Assembly (NCBI GenBank): GCA_900319615.1
Contig: ONPE01000053.1
Coordinates: 1 to 8,456 of the forward strand
Length of the DNA stretch: 8,456 nt
Origin: an uncultured Eubacteriales bacterium
GTDB lineage: Bacteria > Bacillota > Clostridia > Oscillospirales > Acutalibacteraceae
Direction: 5' to 3'
Below the pieces are notes generated by a model. It was not told the origin of the DNA and did not search any database. It saw only the letters and a program-made list of their open reading frames with translations. This document shows positions 1-8,160 of this stretch, in pieces. How positions within the stretch are numbered: position 1 is the stretch's first letter; each line of letters begins with the position of its first letter. The position numbers were made by a program, and so were the translations under genes.

Positions 1-1
1 C

Positions 2-712
2 TCGGTACAGACGGACGCAAATGTAGGAGCCGGGCAGGTCTGCCTGATCGGCGGCATATTGTACAGCTCGTCAGGCTCGATGATATACGGTTACGATATC
101 GACACAGGAGAAAGGCTGTGCAGTTATCAGTGCGCTGAGAATGTCCGCTGTCTGTATGCGGACGGGGATGATCTGATCGCGCTCGACGGAGAACTTAGGC
201 AGATAGCAGCCTTGAACAGTGATTCTTTCAGCTATCCGAAAAACAATACCTCCGGCGGAGCTAGTAATCAAAGCCCCGGAGGGAATCAATCCGGCGGGCA
301 GAATACCGACGGTATGCCGGCGATATCCTCAGACGTTTACACGGTCGATCTTGACGACTATATCATTTCGCGTATACCTGCCGGCACGACCTTTGCAAAA
401 TTCAAATCCAACATGAATTGTTCCGGCTGTTCGGTGAAGCTGTATCGCGCCGACGTCGAAAAAGCAAGCGGTAATGTTGGTACGGCGATGCTCGCGGTAT
501 TCTCCAAGGGTGATTCTTCAGTCAGCTTCGAGCTGTCGGTGATCGGAGATATCACGGGCGAGGGCTCGGCTAACTCACGCGATCTCACGGTATTGCTGGA
601 TTATCTGATAGGCAGCGCGGATTTCAACGGAGCTTATCTCTTATCAGCCGATCTCAACGGTGACGGGGAGATAGACGTATCCGACGCGGCAAGGCTCAAA
701 CGATCATATTGA
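2..712 (+). CDS. Partial secreted beta-propeller-like protein with C-terminal dockerin-like module
   Basis: The reading frame is open to the left edge of the window, so the N-terminus is missing; 236 residues remain, ending at TGA 710-712. Residues 1-79 have short beta-strand repeats such as GGILYSSSGSMIYGYDIDTG and LYADGDDLIALDG, like the last blades of a PQQ/WD-type propeller. A Gly/Ser/Asn/Gln-rich linker follows (about 80-105). Next comes a small module with an IPAGTTFAKF motif (about 106-178), a type often found before dockerins in ruminococcal proteins. Last is a dockerin-like pair of calcium loops: loop 1, DITGEGSANSRD, is degenerate (Thr and Glu at positions 3 and 5), while loop 2, DLNGDGEIDVSD, is canonical. 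Dockerins bind cohesins on scaffoldins or the cell surface, so the product is probably exported and anchored that way. Module assignments come from motif reading; the propeller call is the weakest. A TTG at 59 is in frame but is not a true start. Confidence 0.8.
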   Translation, partial: SVQTDANVGAGQVCLIGGILYSSSGSMIYGYDIDTGERLCSYQCAENVRCLYADGDDLIALDGELRQIAALNSDSFSYPKNNTSGGASNQSPGGNQSGGQNTDGMPAISSDVYTVDLDDYIISRIPAGTTFAKFKSNMNCSGCSVKLYRADVEKASGNVGTAMLAVFSKGDSSVSFELSVIGDITGEGSANSRDLTVLLDYLIGSADFNGAYLLSADLNGDGEIDVSDAARLKRSY

Positions 713-804
713 CATCGAAACAATATTGAGTCGGTCAACACTACCCCTCCCCTTTGGACGCTTTTACAAAAATCAGTAAAGCATTATACCCTTTTATATC
801 GGTC

Positions 805-902
805 GAGATTGCCACAGGGCGCATTTCAGATTGTCATTGCGAGGAGAAACATAGTTTCGACGCGGCAATCTCAACCTTAACATTTGCGCCCTTCGCAATG
901 AC
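805..902. repeat. Interspersed repeat, outer copy interrupted by an inverted inner copy
   Basis: The outer ends are GAGATTGCC (805-813) and TCGCAATGAC (893-902), with a 7-bp inverted pair GGGCGCA (817-823) / TGCGCCC (885-891) inside. Read on the minus strand this is GTCATTGCGA...hairpin...GGCAATCTC. The same two end motifs recur on the plus strand between about 833 and 872, inside the loop of the outer hairpin. I remember this end pair as a common dispersed non-coding repeat in Clostridia; that memory was not checked. No coding potential is evident. Confidence 0.65.
833..872 (+). repeat. Inner copy of the GTCATTGCGA...GGCAATCTC repeat
   Basis: It starts with GTCATTGCGA (833-842) and ends with GGCAATCTC (864-872). 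The ends can pair (ATTGC 836-840 with GCAAT 865-869), and there is a small central hairpin GAAAC (846-850), ATA loop, GTTTC (854-858). The central hairpin differs from that of the outer copy while the ends are the same, which is how members of such a repeat family usually vary. Confidence 0.6.
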
Positions 903-911
903 TGTTTTGAA

Positions 912-956
912 TAAAAAAACGACCCTCGTTACATTGATAACGGGGGTCGCGTTTTG
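912..956 (-). terminator. Intrinsic terminator, probably bidirectional, between convergent genes
   Basis: A 12-bp stem pairs 920-931 with 938-949 (one G-T pair) around the loop CATTGA (932-937). On the minus strand it is followed by seven T residues (complement of 913-919), ideal for ending the operon whose last gene stops at 995. On the plus strand the hairpin is followed by a weaker T-rich run (CGCGTTTTGTT), so it may also end the dockerin gene. No other terminator is visible in 713-994. Confidence 0.85.
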
Positions 957-994
957 TTATAGGGTCAGCGCATTAAAAATGCACGCTGTTTACC

Positions 995-2092
995 TTATTC
1001 TGCCGGCTGTGCAGCGGGAACGGCAAAGGGCTGATCGGGTGTAGCGCCGCTGCCTTCTCTTACAAAGTTTACATTCATGCAGCTGAGGATATCGCCGCTG
1101 AGGCTGTAGTCAAGGGGAACAACGGTGCTGTCGGCTACAACATATGTAAAGTTGATCTGACCGTTGCTGATGGTGTAGGTACCGTTGTATGTGGTGCCCT
1201 CCTGGAACTTCTTGAAGCTCATGTTGCCGTCTTTGTCAAAAGTGAGCTTGTAGATATCTTCGCCGGAATAATTGAATACCCATGTGCCGACAAGATCCTC
1301 GTCGATCTGCAGATCAGCGGGCTTCTCGATTTCGGGCTTCTGCCACTTAGCCTGCTGCATGGTGAAATCAAGACCCTGGCCGTATGTGCCGTGGAACACC
1401 TGATTGCCGAGGATCCTCGAGCCGGTGATCTCATACTCTGCGGCATAACCGGGTACAAAATACGCTATCTGATAGTCGAGAGAGATCGTATCCACCTTCT
1501 GAGATTCGTCTACGGTCGCGCCGGTGAGATCCTGCTTGGGCTGATTCTTAGACTTATGATAGGTGCCATCGACCTCGATGCTGCCGATATGCGCCTTGAA
1601 GGTGTTGTCGGTGTTGAAGTCGAGATAGTATGTGATGCCCTCGATCTCGGTAGACCATGTAACGCCCTCGGGCTCTCTGAGGAAGAAAGCGGAATATACA
1701 AAGTAGCCGATCAGAGCAGCAGCTACAAGGCACAGAGCGATGATGACCGGTACCTGCAGGGGGAACTTCTTCTTAGCCGGTTCTGTGATCTCTTCCGAAA
1801 CGGCGTCCTGCTCGGATTCGCCATCGGCGAGATCGTCGGTTATTTCTTCTGCTGTTGCTTCAACAGTATCTTCAGCTGTATCTGCAGCTGCATCAACAGC
1901 ATCTTCTGCGGTCTGTGTAACTTCCTGTACAGTCTCGTCAGCATCTTCTGCGGTTTCCTCAACTGCTTCTTCCGCTGCTTCTACAGCTTCATCGGCAGCT
2001 TCTACGGTTTCTTCCGCTGTTTCAGCTGCTTCTTGTGCGACTGCTTCCTGTGCTTCTTCAAGCACATCGTTGTTATTTGTGTTTTCGTTCAT
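995..2092 (-). CDS. Single-span membrane protein: acidic coiled N-terminus, two lipocalin-like C-terminal domains
   Basis: The product has 365 residues and no function I can name. Residues 1-105 are almost all Glu, Ala, Asp, Thr and Val, with a TAEDxVEAA-like unit recurring every 11 residues (Val at 44, 55, 66, 77) after heptad spacing (Val 30, 37, 44), as in a long amphipathic or coiled helix. KKK (107-109) precedes one hydrophobic span (about 113-138), which places the acidic part in the cytoplasm and the rest outside. Residues 140-250 and 258-347 look like two copies of a small beta domain of the lipocalin-like or DUF5640-like sort: GVTW or GTW, then a YxLxFxxDxxF/M strand, then GTY. The C-terminus is a Pro/Ala tail. 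The ATG at 2092 has a GGGAGG site at 2106-2101, 8 nt away. The gene lies 27 nt after the SecB-like gene and shares its promoter. It is clearly a real gene; its role is unknown. Confidence 0.85.
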   Translation of the reverse strand: MNENTNNNDVLEEAQEAVAQEAAETAEETVEAADEAVEAAEEAVEETAEDADETVQEVTQTAEDAVDAAADTAEDTVEATAEEITDDLADGESEQDAVSEEITEPAKKKFPLQVPVIIALCLVAAALIGYFVYSAFFLREPEGVTWSTEIEGITYYLDFNTDNTFKAHIGSIEVDGTYHKSKNQPKQDLTGATVDESQKVDTISLDYQIAYFVPGYAAEYEITGSRILGNQVFHGTYGQGLDFTMQQAKWQKPEIEKPADLQIDEDLVGTWVFNYSGEDIYKLTFDKDGNMSFKKFQEGTTYNGTYTISNGQINFTYVVADSTVVPLDYSLSGDILSCMNVNFVREGSGATPDQPFAVPAAQPAE

Positions 2093-2100
2093 ATTATATA

Positions 2101-2106
2101 CCTCCC
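2101..2106 (-). promoter_or_regulatory. Ribosome binding site of the acidic membrane protein gene
   Basis: GGGAGG on the minus strand, 8 nt before the ATG at 2092. It supports that start and separate translation from the upstream SecB-like gene. Confidence 0.8.
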
Positions 2107-2119
2107 AAAAGATAATGAA

Positions 2120-2515
2120 TTACTCTTTGTTTCCGTCTATACGGTATATCTCCTGATTATCAATGTCGATATTCGGGATGATGACGGGCTGTATGCCGCA
2201 GTTAGCTGTGACGGTGGTGATGAGCGCCTTTGCATACGGGAAGAGAGACTTGAAGGTCTCGGTGTGGATGATCTCCTTTTTCTCGTCCGGATTGTATGCG
2301 AATATGCCCACAACGATGACGCGGATCTTGAACTGATCGGGGTTCTCTTTATCATGTACCTCGATATCAAACGTGCCTCTGGCGATATCCTTACCTACGG
2401 CGTACTGTACCTGATAGGAGTACTTATTGCCCAAGGATATCTTGGTGCCGTTTTCCAGCGCGTTGGCAAACTCGATTTTATCGACCTTGTAAGCCTGCAA
2501 ATTAACGATAGCCAT
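2120..2515 (-). CDS. SecB-like export chaperone family protein
   Basis: The product has 131 residues, a little shorter than E. coli SecB (about 155). The best family match by eye is residues 91-119, LFPYAKALIT followed by GIQPVIIPNIDID. This corresponds to the SecB signature LFPYARECIT...FPQLNLAPVNFD. The N-terminal half alternates beta strands (KYSYQVQYAV, FKIRVIVVGIFAY), as in the SecB fold. SecB proteins are tetrameric chaperones that keep preproteins unfolded and, in proteobacteria, hand them to SecA. SecB-like proteins in Firmicutes are divergent and their clients are less clear. The acidic C-terminal tail that docks on SecA in E. coli is missing; the protein ends soon after the signature. 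An AAGGAG site at 2529-2524 sits 8 nt before the ATG. It is the first gene of a two-gene operon with the acidic membrane protein, a possible client or partner. Confidence 0.75.
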   Translation of the reverse strand: MAIVNLQAYKVDKIEFANALENGTKISLGNKYSYQVQYAVGKDIARGTFDIEVHDKENPDQFKIRVIVVGIFAYNPDEKKEIIHTETFKSLFPYAKALITTVTANCGIQPVIIPNIDIDNQEIYRIDGNKE

Positions 2516-2584
2516 AATGTGATCTCCTTTGATAATTTGTTTCTGTTAACAAGGATACAGCCCCCTGCGGACGCAGAGAGCTAT

Positions 2585-2616
2585 GTGCTGATAATCGGTA
2601 AAACCGCCGGCAGCAC
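2585..2616 (-). promoter_or_regulatory. Hairpin near the 5' end of the SecB-like operon leader
   Basis: GTGCTG (2585-2590) pairs with CAGCAC (2611-2616). Inside it CGGT (2596-2599) pairs with ACCG (2603-2606) around a 3-nt loop. With the predicted transcription start near 2626, this stem lies about 10 nt into the transcript, followed by some 70 nt of leader before the start codon. It could stabilise the mRNA 5' end or play a regulatory part. No known riboswitch core is visible. Confidence 0.4.
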
Positions 2617-2632
2617 AATCGACCTTCTTTAT

Positions 2633-2661
2633 ATAATACCAAATCTGATAATAATTGTCAA
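2633..2661 (-). promoter_or_regulatory. Sigma-A-type promoter of the SecB-like operon
   Basis: On the minus strand a perfect TTGACA -35 box (2661-2656), a 17-nt spacer and a TATTAT -10 box (2638-2633) with an extended TGG just before it. The expected transcription start is near 2626, giving a leader of about 110 nt. It lies 35 nt past the stop of the upstream FAD oxidoreductase gene. No good terminator is visible between them, so some read-through is possible. Confidence 0.85.
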
Positions 2662-2695
2662 TCATGATATGGATGACCGGGACTCTGCACGGATG

Positions 2696-4147
2696 TCAGC
2701 TGATTTTCACCGCTTTTTCAGCGGCGAGCTTACCCGTCATAGCTGCGATAGGCAGACCTCCGGGCAGCTGCAGCCACTGACCCGCAAGCAGGACGTTATC
2801 AATGCCGGGTATCTCGCCGGATATGCGCAGCGGCAGCCGCCTCTCGGTGAATGCAAAGCTCATGAAGGAGCCGATCTCGCTGCCTGTAAATCGCTTGTAG
2901 GTCGCAGGAGTCCATGTGTCGAGCACGGAAATTCTGCCGGATAAGTCGGGATGATAATGCTCGAGTATCTCGCCGACAAGGGTGGCGAAGCACTGCTTCT
3001 TTTGCAGATACCGCTGTCTGTTGCTGTTCCTGAGAGCTATCCAGCTCAGCGCCTGCTGCTCGTCGCAGTAGATCATCGCCTGTATCATCGAATACCCGTC
3101 GGGGACATAAGCCTGCTCGTGGGCGTCGCTTCGGACGAGTATATACCTTGCTTTGAGCTCGCGTGAGTATTTTTCGGGGATCGGAAGAGTCAGATCGCCT
3201 TCAAAAGGGCAATCTCCGTCAACGGAAAAAGCGCACTGGTATGCGGAGAACCTCGGCTGACGCACGGTCTTGTACAGCCTTTTTAGCTGATCGGGCATCG
3301 GTACGTCGAGCATCTTTCCGAAGATCGAGGCAGGGTCGGGAGTCAGGATAAAGCAATCAGCGCTGAGCCGGGTGCCGTCGGAGAAGAGCACGCTGTGCGC
3401 CCTTGTGTGATCGGACGTCAGCAGCACCTTCACCGCCCTTTTATTAAGCAGCAGCTCGCCGCCGAGAGAAAGGAAGCGCTCGCTCATCCTGCGGGCCATC
3501 TCCTCTGAGCCGCCGCAGGGCAGGTCGCCGTTGCCGGAGCAGAAGCTCGCGATCACGAACGCAAGCGCCAGCGAGCCGAAGTTATCAGGCAAAAACGAAG
3601 TCAAAAAGCCGCGTATCAAAGGGCTGGTGAAACGTTCTGCCAGCTTTGAAGAGGAAAGCCGGTTATACTTTATCAGCAGGGGCAGACCTGCCGCCGTCCG
3701 GGCAGAAAAGCCCCGGTCGTGATCCTCCCCTCCCGTGCCGAATAGCTCCGAGATAGTCTCGACCAGACGGATATAGGAGCGTATCTCGGCGCGGTCGCCG
3801 GGCGATATCTCTTCTATACGCCTCTGAAATGCCGCAAGATCACGGCAGAGGCTCAGGCTGTTTTTGCCGTCGGTATAAGTGAACAGCTTGTCGCGCTTAT
3901 ATACGTCCCCGTCGTCGCCGAGCACACCGAGCTCACGCCACATCTTATATTCCGGAGTGTTGGGATTGGTGCCGGTCAGCCAGTGTATGCAGTTGTCGAT
4001 ATGAAAGCCGCGGCGTTTCCAGTACGACAGGCATCCGCCCGCGATGCTGTGGCTTTCGCAGATGACAGCGTGCATACCGTTCAGCTGAGCGAATATGCCT
4101 GCCGAGAGTCCGGCTGTGCCTGCTCCTATTATAAGAATCTTTTTCAT
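2696..4147 (-). CDS. FAD-dependent oxidoreductase of the CrtI/retinol-saturase type
   Basis: From the ATG at 4147 the product is 483 residues, the usual length for phytoene desaturase, carotene isomerase and all-trans-retinol reductase relatives. It opens with a dinucleotide-binding Rossmann motif, KKILIIGAGTAGLSAG (GxGxxG at 8-13). A Glu at 31 ends the second strand and would hold the FAD ribose, and AGG follows at 36-38. The C-terminal FAD signature PGIDNVLLAGQW...PGGLP (about 446-465) is also typical. The substrate cannot be read from sequence, and no carotenoid or terpenoid genes are nearby. I chose 4147 because GCGAGG (4159-4154) lies 6 nt upstream; a TTG at 4174 and an ATG at 4153 lie in frame without a well-placed site. 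It stands alone between the tRNA-Gln terminator and the SecB-like promoter. I found no convincing promoter in 4148-4206. Confidence 0.85.
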   Translation of the reverse strand: MKKILIIGAGTAGLSAGIFAQLNGMHAVICESHSIAGGCLSYWKRRGFHIDNCIHWLTGTNPNTPEYKMWRELGVLGDDGDVYKRDKLFTYTDGKNSLSLCRDLAAFQRRIEEISPGDRAEIRSYIRLVETISELFGTGGEDHDRGFSARTAAGLPLLIKYNRLSSSKLAERFTSPLIRGFLTSFLPDNFGSLALAFVIASFCSGNGDLPCGGSEEMARRMSERFLSLGGELLLNKRAVKVLLTSDHTRAHSVLFSDGTRLSADCFILTPDPASIFGKMLDVPMPDQLKRLYKTVRQPRFSAYQCAFSVDGDCPFEGDLTLPIPEKYSRELKARYILVRSDAHEQAYVPDGYSMIQAMIYCDEQQALSWIALRNSNRQRYLQKKQCFATLVGEILEHYHPDLSGRISVLDTWTPATYKRFTGSEIGSFMSFAFTERRLPLRISGEIPGIDNVLLAGQWLQLPGGLPIAAMTGKLAAEKAVKIS

Positions 4148-4206
4148 TTTCATCCTCGCGTGCCGTTTGATCAAAAAAGATATCGGTATAGCGCTTTACA
4201 AACACC

Positions 4207-4231
4207 AAAAGCCCGATATGATCGGGCTTTT
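4207..4231 (-). terminator. Intrinsic terminator after tRNA-Gln
   Basis: A perfect 11-bp stem, AAAAGCCCGAT (4207-4217) with ATCGGGCTTTT (4221-4231), has a 3-nt loop. It lies 33 nt past the 3' end of the tRNA on the minus strand and separates it from the FAD oxidoreductase gene. The A/T arms make it symmetrical, so it could act in both directions. Confidence 0.8.
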
Positions 4232-4264
4232 GTAGGTGTGCGGATAAATTGATATCCGCTTATT

Positions 4265-4339
4265 TGGCTGGGAAGGCGGGGTTCGAACCCACGAATGACG
4301 GAGTCAAAGTCCGTTGCCTTACCGCTTGGCTACTTCCCA
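4265..4339 (-). tRNA. trnQ: tRNA-Gln (anticodon UUG)
   Basis: A 75-nt cloverleaf reads on the minus strand. The acceptor stem is TGGGAAG (5') with CTTCCCA, then discriminator G and an encoded CCA. The D-arm contains AGCCAAGCGGTAAGGC. The anticodon stem ACGGA/TCCGT frames the loop CTTTGAC, giving anticodon TTG. The T-arm has GTGGGTTCGAACCCCGC with the expected TTCGA core. The U-A first pair and the AAGCGGTAAGGC D-arm are typical of bacterial tRNA-Gln. It has its own promoter and terminator and stands alone. Confidence 0.97.
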
Positions 4340-4351
4340 ACAACAGTATAT

Positions 4352-4379
4352 AGTATAACATAATTTTTAATTATGTCAA
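4352..4379 (-). promoter_or_regulatory. Promoter of tRNA-Gln
   Basis: On the minus strand TTGACA (4379-4374), a 16-nt spacer and TATACT (4357-4352), with TGT directly before the -10 box (extended -10). The predicted start near 4345 is about 6 nt before the mature tRNA 5' end. Confidence 0.85.
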
Positions 4380-4430
4380 CAACCAACTGACATACGAAAT
4401 AATAATCTGCTTTCGACAGATGCTAAAGTA

Positions 4431-4469
4431 TATCAGGGGCAGTCAGTTATCGACCGCCCCCGTGTGATA
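4431..4469 (-). terminator. Possible terminator after the ClpE-like gene
   Basis: GGGGC (4436-4440) pairs with GCCCC (4456-4460), with GTC/GAC (4442-4444 / 4452-4454) inside. TATCA (4431-4435) could pair with TGATA (4465-4469) outside across a 4-nt bulge. On the minus strand it begins 18 nt past the stop at 4487. The T-run after it is poor (TACTTTAG), so it may instead be a 3' stabilising hairpin or rely on Rho. The rest of 4340-4486 holds only the tRNA promoter. Confidence 0.4.
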
Positions 4470-4486
4470 TGAAATCAAGTATTATG

Positions 4487-6817
<2,331 letters not shown>

Positions 6818-6824
6818 ATACCTA

Positions 6825-6830
6825 CTCCTT
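6825..6830 (-). promoter_or_regulatory. Ribosome binding site of the ClpE-like gene, overlapping the upstream stop
   Basis: AAGGAG (6830-6825) lies 7 nt before the ATG at 6817. Its first A (6830) is the last base of the TAA stop (6832-6830) of the phosphatidyltransferase gene, which suggests co-translation. Confidence 0.8.
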
Positions 6831-7456
6831 TACTTTTGACCGGTGATAGAAGCCTGTACGGGCTTTTTCTCATCGGCTTTGGATTTGAGTTGCTTTTGTA
6901 TCTTAAAGAATATCATAGCGTAATTGATAAGTGAAAAGATCATCATACCGGCTGTGACGCCGAGCACGGTAAAGGTGAGCGTTTCGTTTTTATATCCCAG
7001 TATAGCCATCAGTACCACCATAGCTACCGAGATATAGAACATGAATGTGCTGACCTTGCCGTACCATGAGGCTTTGGGCGGTATAACTCCCTGATTTATG
7101 ACTATGGTGCCGCCTATTATCATAAAGACATCCTTAGCGACCATTATGATCATCAAAGGCAGCACGTAAGGTTCGATGAATATAAGACATATGCCGACCG
7201 CTATAAGCGTCAGCTTATCGGCAAGCGGATCGAGCACTTTTCCGAGCTCTGATTCCTGATTGAATTTGCGGGCGATCATCCCGTCAAAAAGATCGGATAA
7301 TCCGGATATGCCCACCGTTATCGCCGCCGCGACATACATTTCTTTGATAAAGAACGCGACGAACGGCGTTATCAAAAGAATCCTTGTAAACGATATCGCG
7401 TTTGGTATCGTCATAAGGTCTTTGCTTATTACTTCGTTTTTATTGTCTTCCCTCAT
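6830..7456 (-). CDS. CDP-alcohol phosphatidyltransferase (PgsA-like)
   Basis: This 208-residue integral membrane enzyme joins a phosphatidyl group from CDP-diacylglycerol to an alcohol. The family motif DxxDGxxAR(x8)GxxxDxxxD is complete: D55, D58, G59, A62, R63, G72, D76, D80. The N-terminal TIPNAISFTR is the usual opening of PgsA, after a 14-residue polar extension. About six hydrophobic spans follow, and the tail is Lys-rich. Most relatives make phosphatidylglycerol phosphate from glycerol-3-phosphate, and PgsA is a likely label. However, the REF-type motif of PgsA appears here as AKDVFMI (107-113), closer to other branches such as CDP-alcohol-type cardiolipin synthases, so the acceptor is uncertain. 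The ATG at 7456 has a modest AAGGGT site 7 nt upstream. It lies 17 nt after the CvpA gene and 12 nt before the clp gene. Confidence 0.9.
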   Translation of the reverse strand: MREDNKNEVISKDLMTIPNAISFTRILLITPFVAFFIKEMYVAAAITVGISGLSDLFDGMIARKFNQESELGKVLDPLADKLTLIAVGICLIFIEPYVLPLMIIMVAKDVFMIIGGTIVINQGVIPPKASWYGKVSTFMFYISVAMVVLMAILGYKNETLTFTVLGVTAGMMIFSLINYAMIFFKIQKQLKSKADEKKPVQASITGQK

Positions 7457-7473
7457 AAATATTACCCTTAATT

Positions 7474-8160
7474 TTATAAACCTATAGCAGATGTGATGGC
7501 TGTGAATATATTACCACTGTAAAAGTGATAAAATATGAATGAATTGTAAATTGTTGACTCGTTCAAAATACCGCCCTGAGAATTTATAGCAGGCATCAGC
7601 AGACGCAGCAGATAAGCCAAAAGACTTACAAGCAGGAAGGCGTCTATAAATCCGATGACTGCGCCGAAGAATCTGTTGACGCCGCGTATCACGGGCAGCT
7701 CGAAGAGCTTGAGCACGGGATTCATTACGACCACTCTCAGCAGGAAGTAAATGATGAAAAAGAAAAGTATAGTGACTAAGAAAGAAATGAGCGATACGGC
7801 AGCCGGACGCAGAGCGTCGTTGACGGCTTTTGTCACGACGGATGAATTCTGATTGACTATCGTCGACAGATCGACCGAATTCAGCTTCAGGATACCTGCG
7901 ATCCATGCCGGTATCGAGTCGGTGACTGATTCGAGAGTATTTGAGGCGGTGTTGTTCAGCGCGTCTACGACAGCCTTATCGACAGCAGGACGTACGATGG
8001 AATCGTATATCAACGTCGAAACAATCTTACCCAGAGCCGTTGCCGCCAGATATGAGATCATCGAGCATACGAGCCCGGCGAGCGCTTTTGCCGCGCCGCG
8101 GTGGGCGTTTATGATAATCAGCAGCAGGAATATACCTACCAGAATGACGTCGTAGATCAT
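7474..8160 (-). CDS. CvpA-family membrane protein
   Basis: The product is 228 residues from the ATG at 8160. It has four likely membrane spans (about 4-18, 26-48, 119-144 and 165-189). A large loop (about 50-118) lies between spans 2 and 3, and a soluble tail follows residue 190. NAHRGAAKALAGL after span 1 and FFGAVIGFIDAFLLVSLL in span 4 match the CvpA pattern (RGxxKALxxL; GxxxGxxxxxL). CvpA was named for colicin V production in E. coli; in Gram-positives it is an envelope protein of unclear role. The start at 8160 forms an ATGA overlap with the stop of the upstream gene, implying translational coupling; no Shine-Dalgarno sequence is visible there. A GTG at 8190 would add ten residues inside the upstream gene and is less likely. 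The TAA stop is 17 nt before the phosphatidyltransferase start. Confidence 0.85.
   Translation of the reverse strand: MIYDVILVGIFLLLIIINAHRGAAKALAGLVCSMISYLAATALGKIVSTLIYDSIVRPAVDKAVVDALNNTASNTLESVTDSIPAWIAGILKLNSVDLSTIVNQNSSVVTKAVNDALRPAAVSLISFLVTILFFFIIYFLLRVVVMNPVLKLFELPVIRGVNRFFGAVIGFIDAFLLVSLLAYLLRLLMPAINSQGGILNESTIYNSFIFYHFYSGNIFTAITSAIGL

Noticed and set aside
754..1044. A short plus-strand open frame in the intergenic region
   Set aside because: It runs through the interspersed repeat and the terminator and into the end of the membrane protein gene; no ribosome site or domain is visible.
1391..2944. A 517-codon open frame on the plus strand
   Set aside because: It runs antisense through three well-supported minus-strand genes with their own ribosome sites and a promoter. 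Its Cys/Phe/Ser-rich stretch is just the complement of the Glu/Ala repeats.
4148..4174. Upstream TTG start (4174) for the FAD oxidoreductase
   Set aside because: The extra nine residues lie before the usual MKKILIIGAG opening, and the only well-placed ribosome site serves the ATG at 4147.
4265..4339. tRNA-Gln as an integration site for a mobile element
   Set aside because: I noticed no repeat of the tRNA 3' end elsewhere in the window, and no integrase or phage-type gene.
4359..4375. Perfect 7-bp inverted repeat CATAATT/AATTATG between the -35 and -10 of the tRNA promoter
   Set aside because: It is AT-only apart from the ends and lies in a spacer where such symmetry is likely by chance; a regulator for a lone tRNA gene is not expected.
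6835..6841. GGTCAAA on the minus strand before the clp gene, like half of a CtsR operator
   Set aside because: The second heptad at the required spacing is absent, and the bases encode the last residues (Gly-Gln-Lys) of the phosphatidyltransferase.
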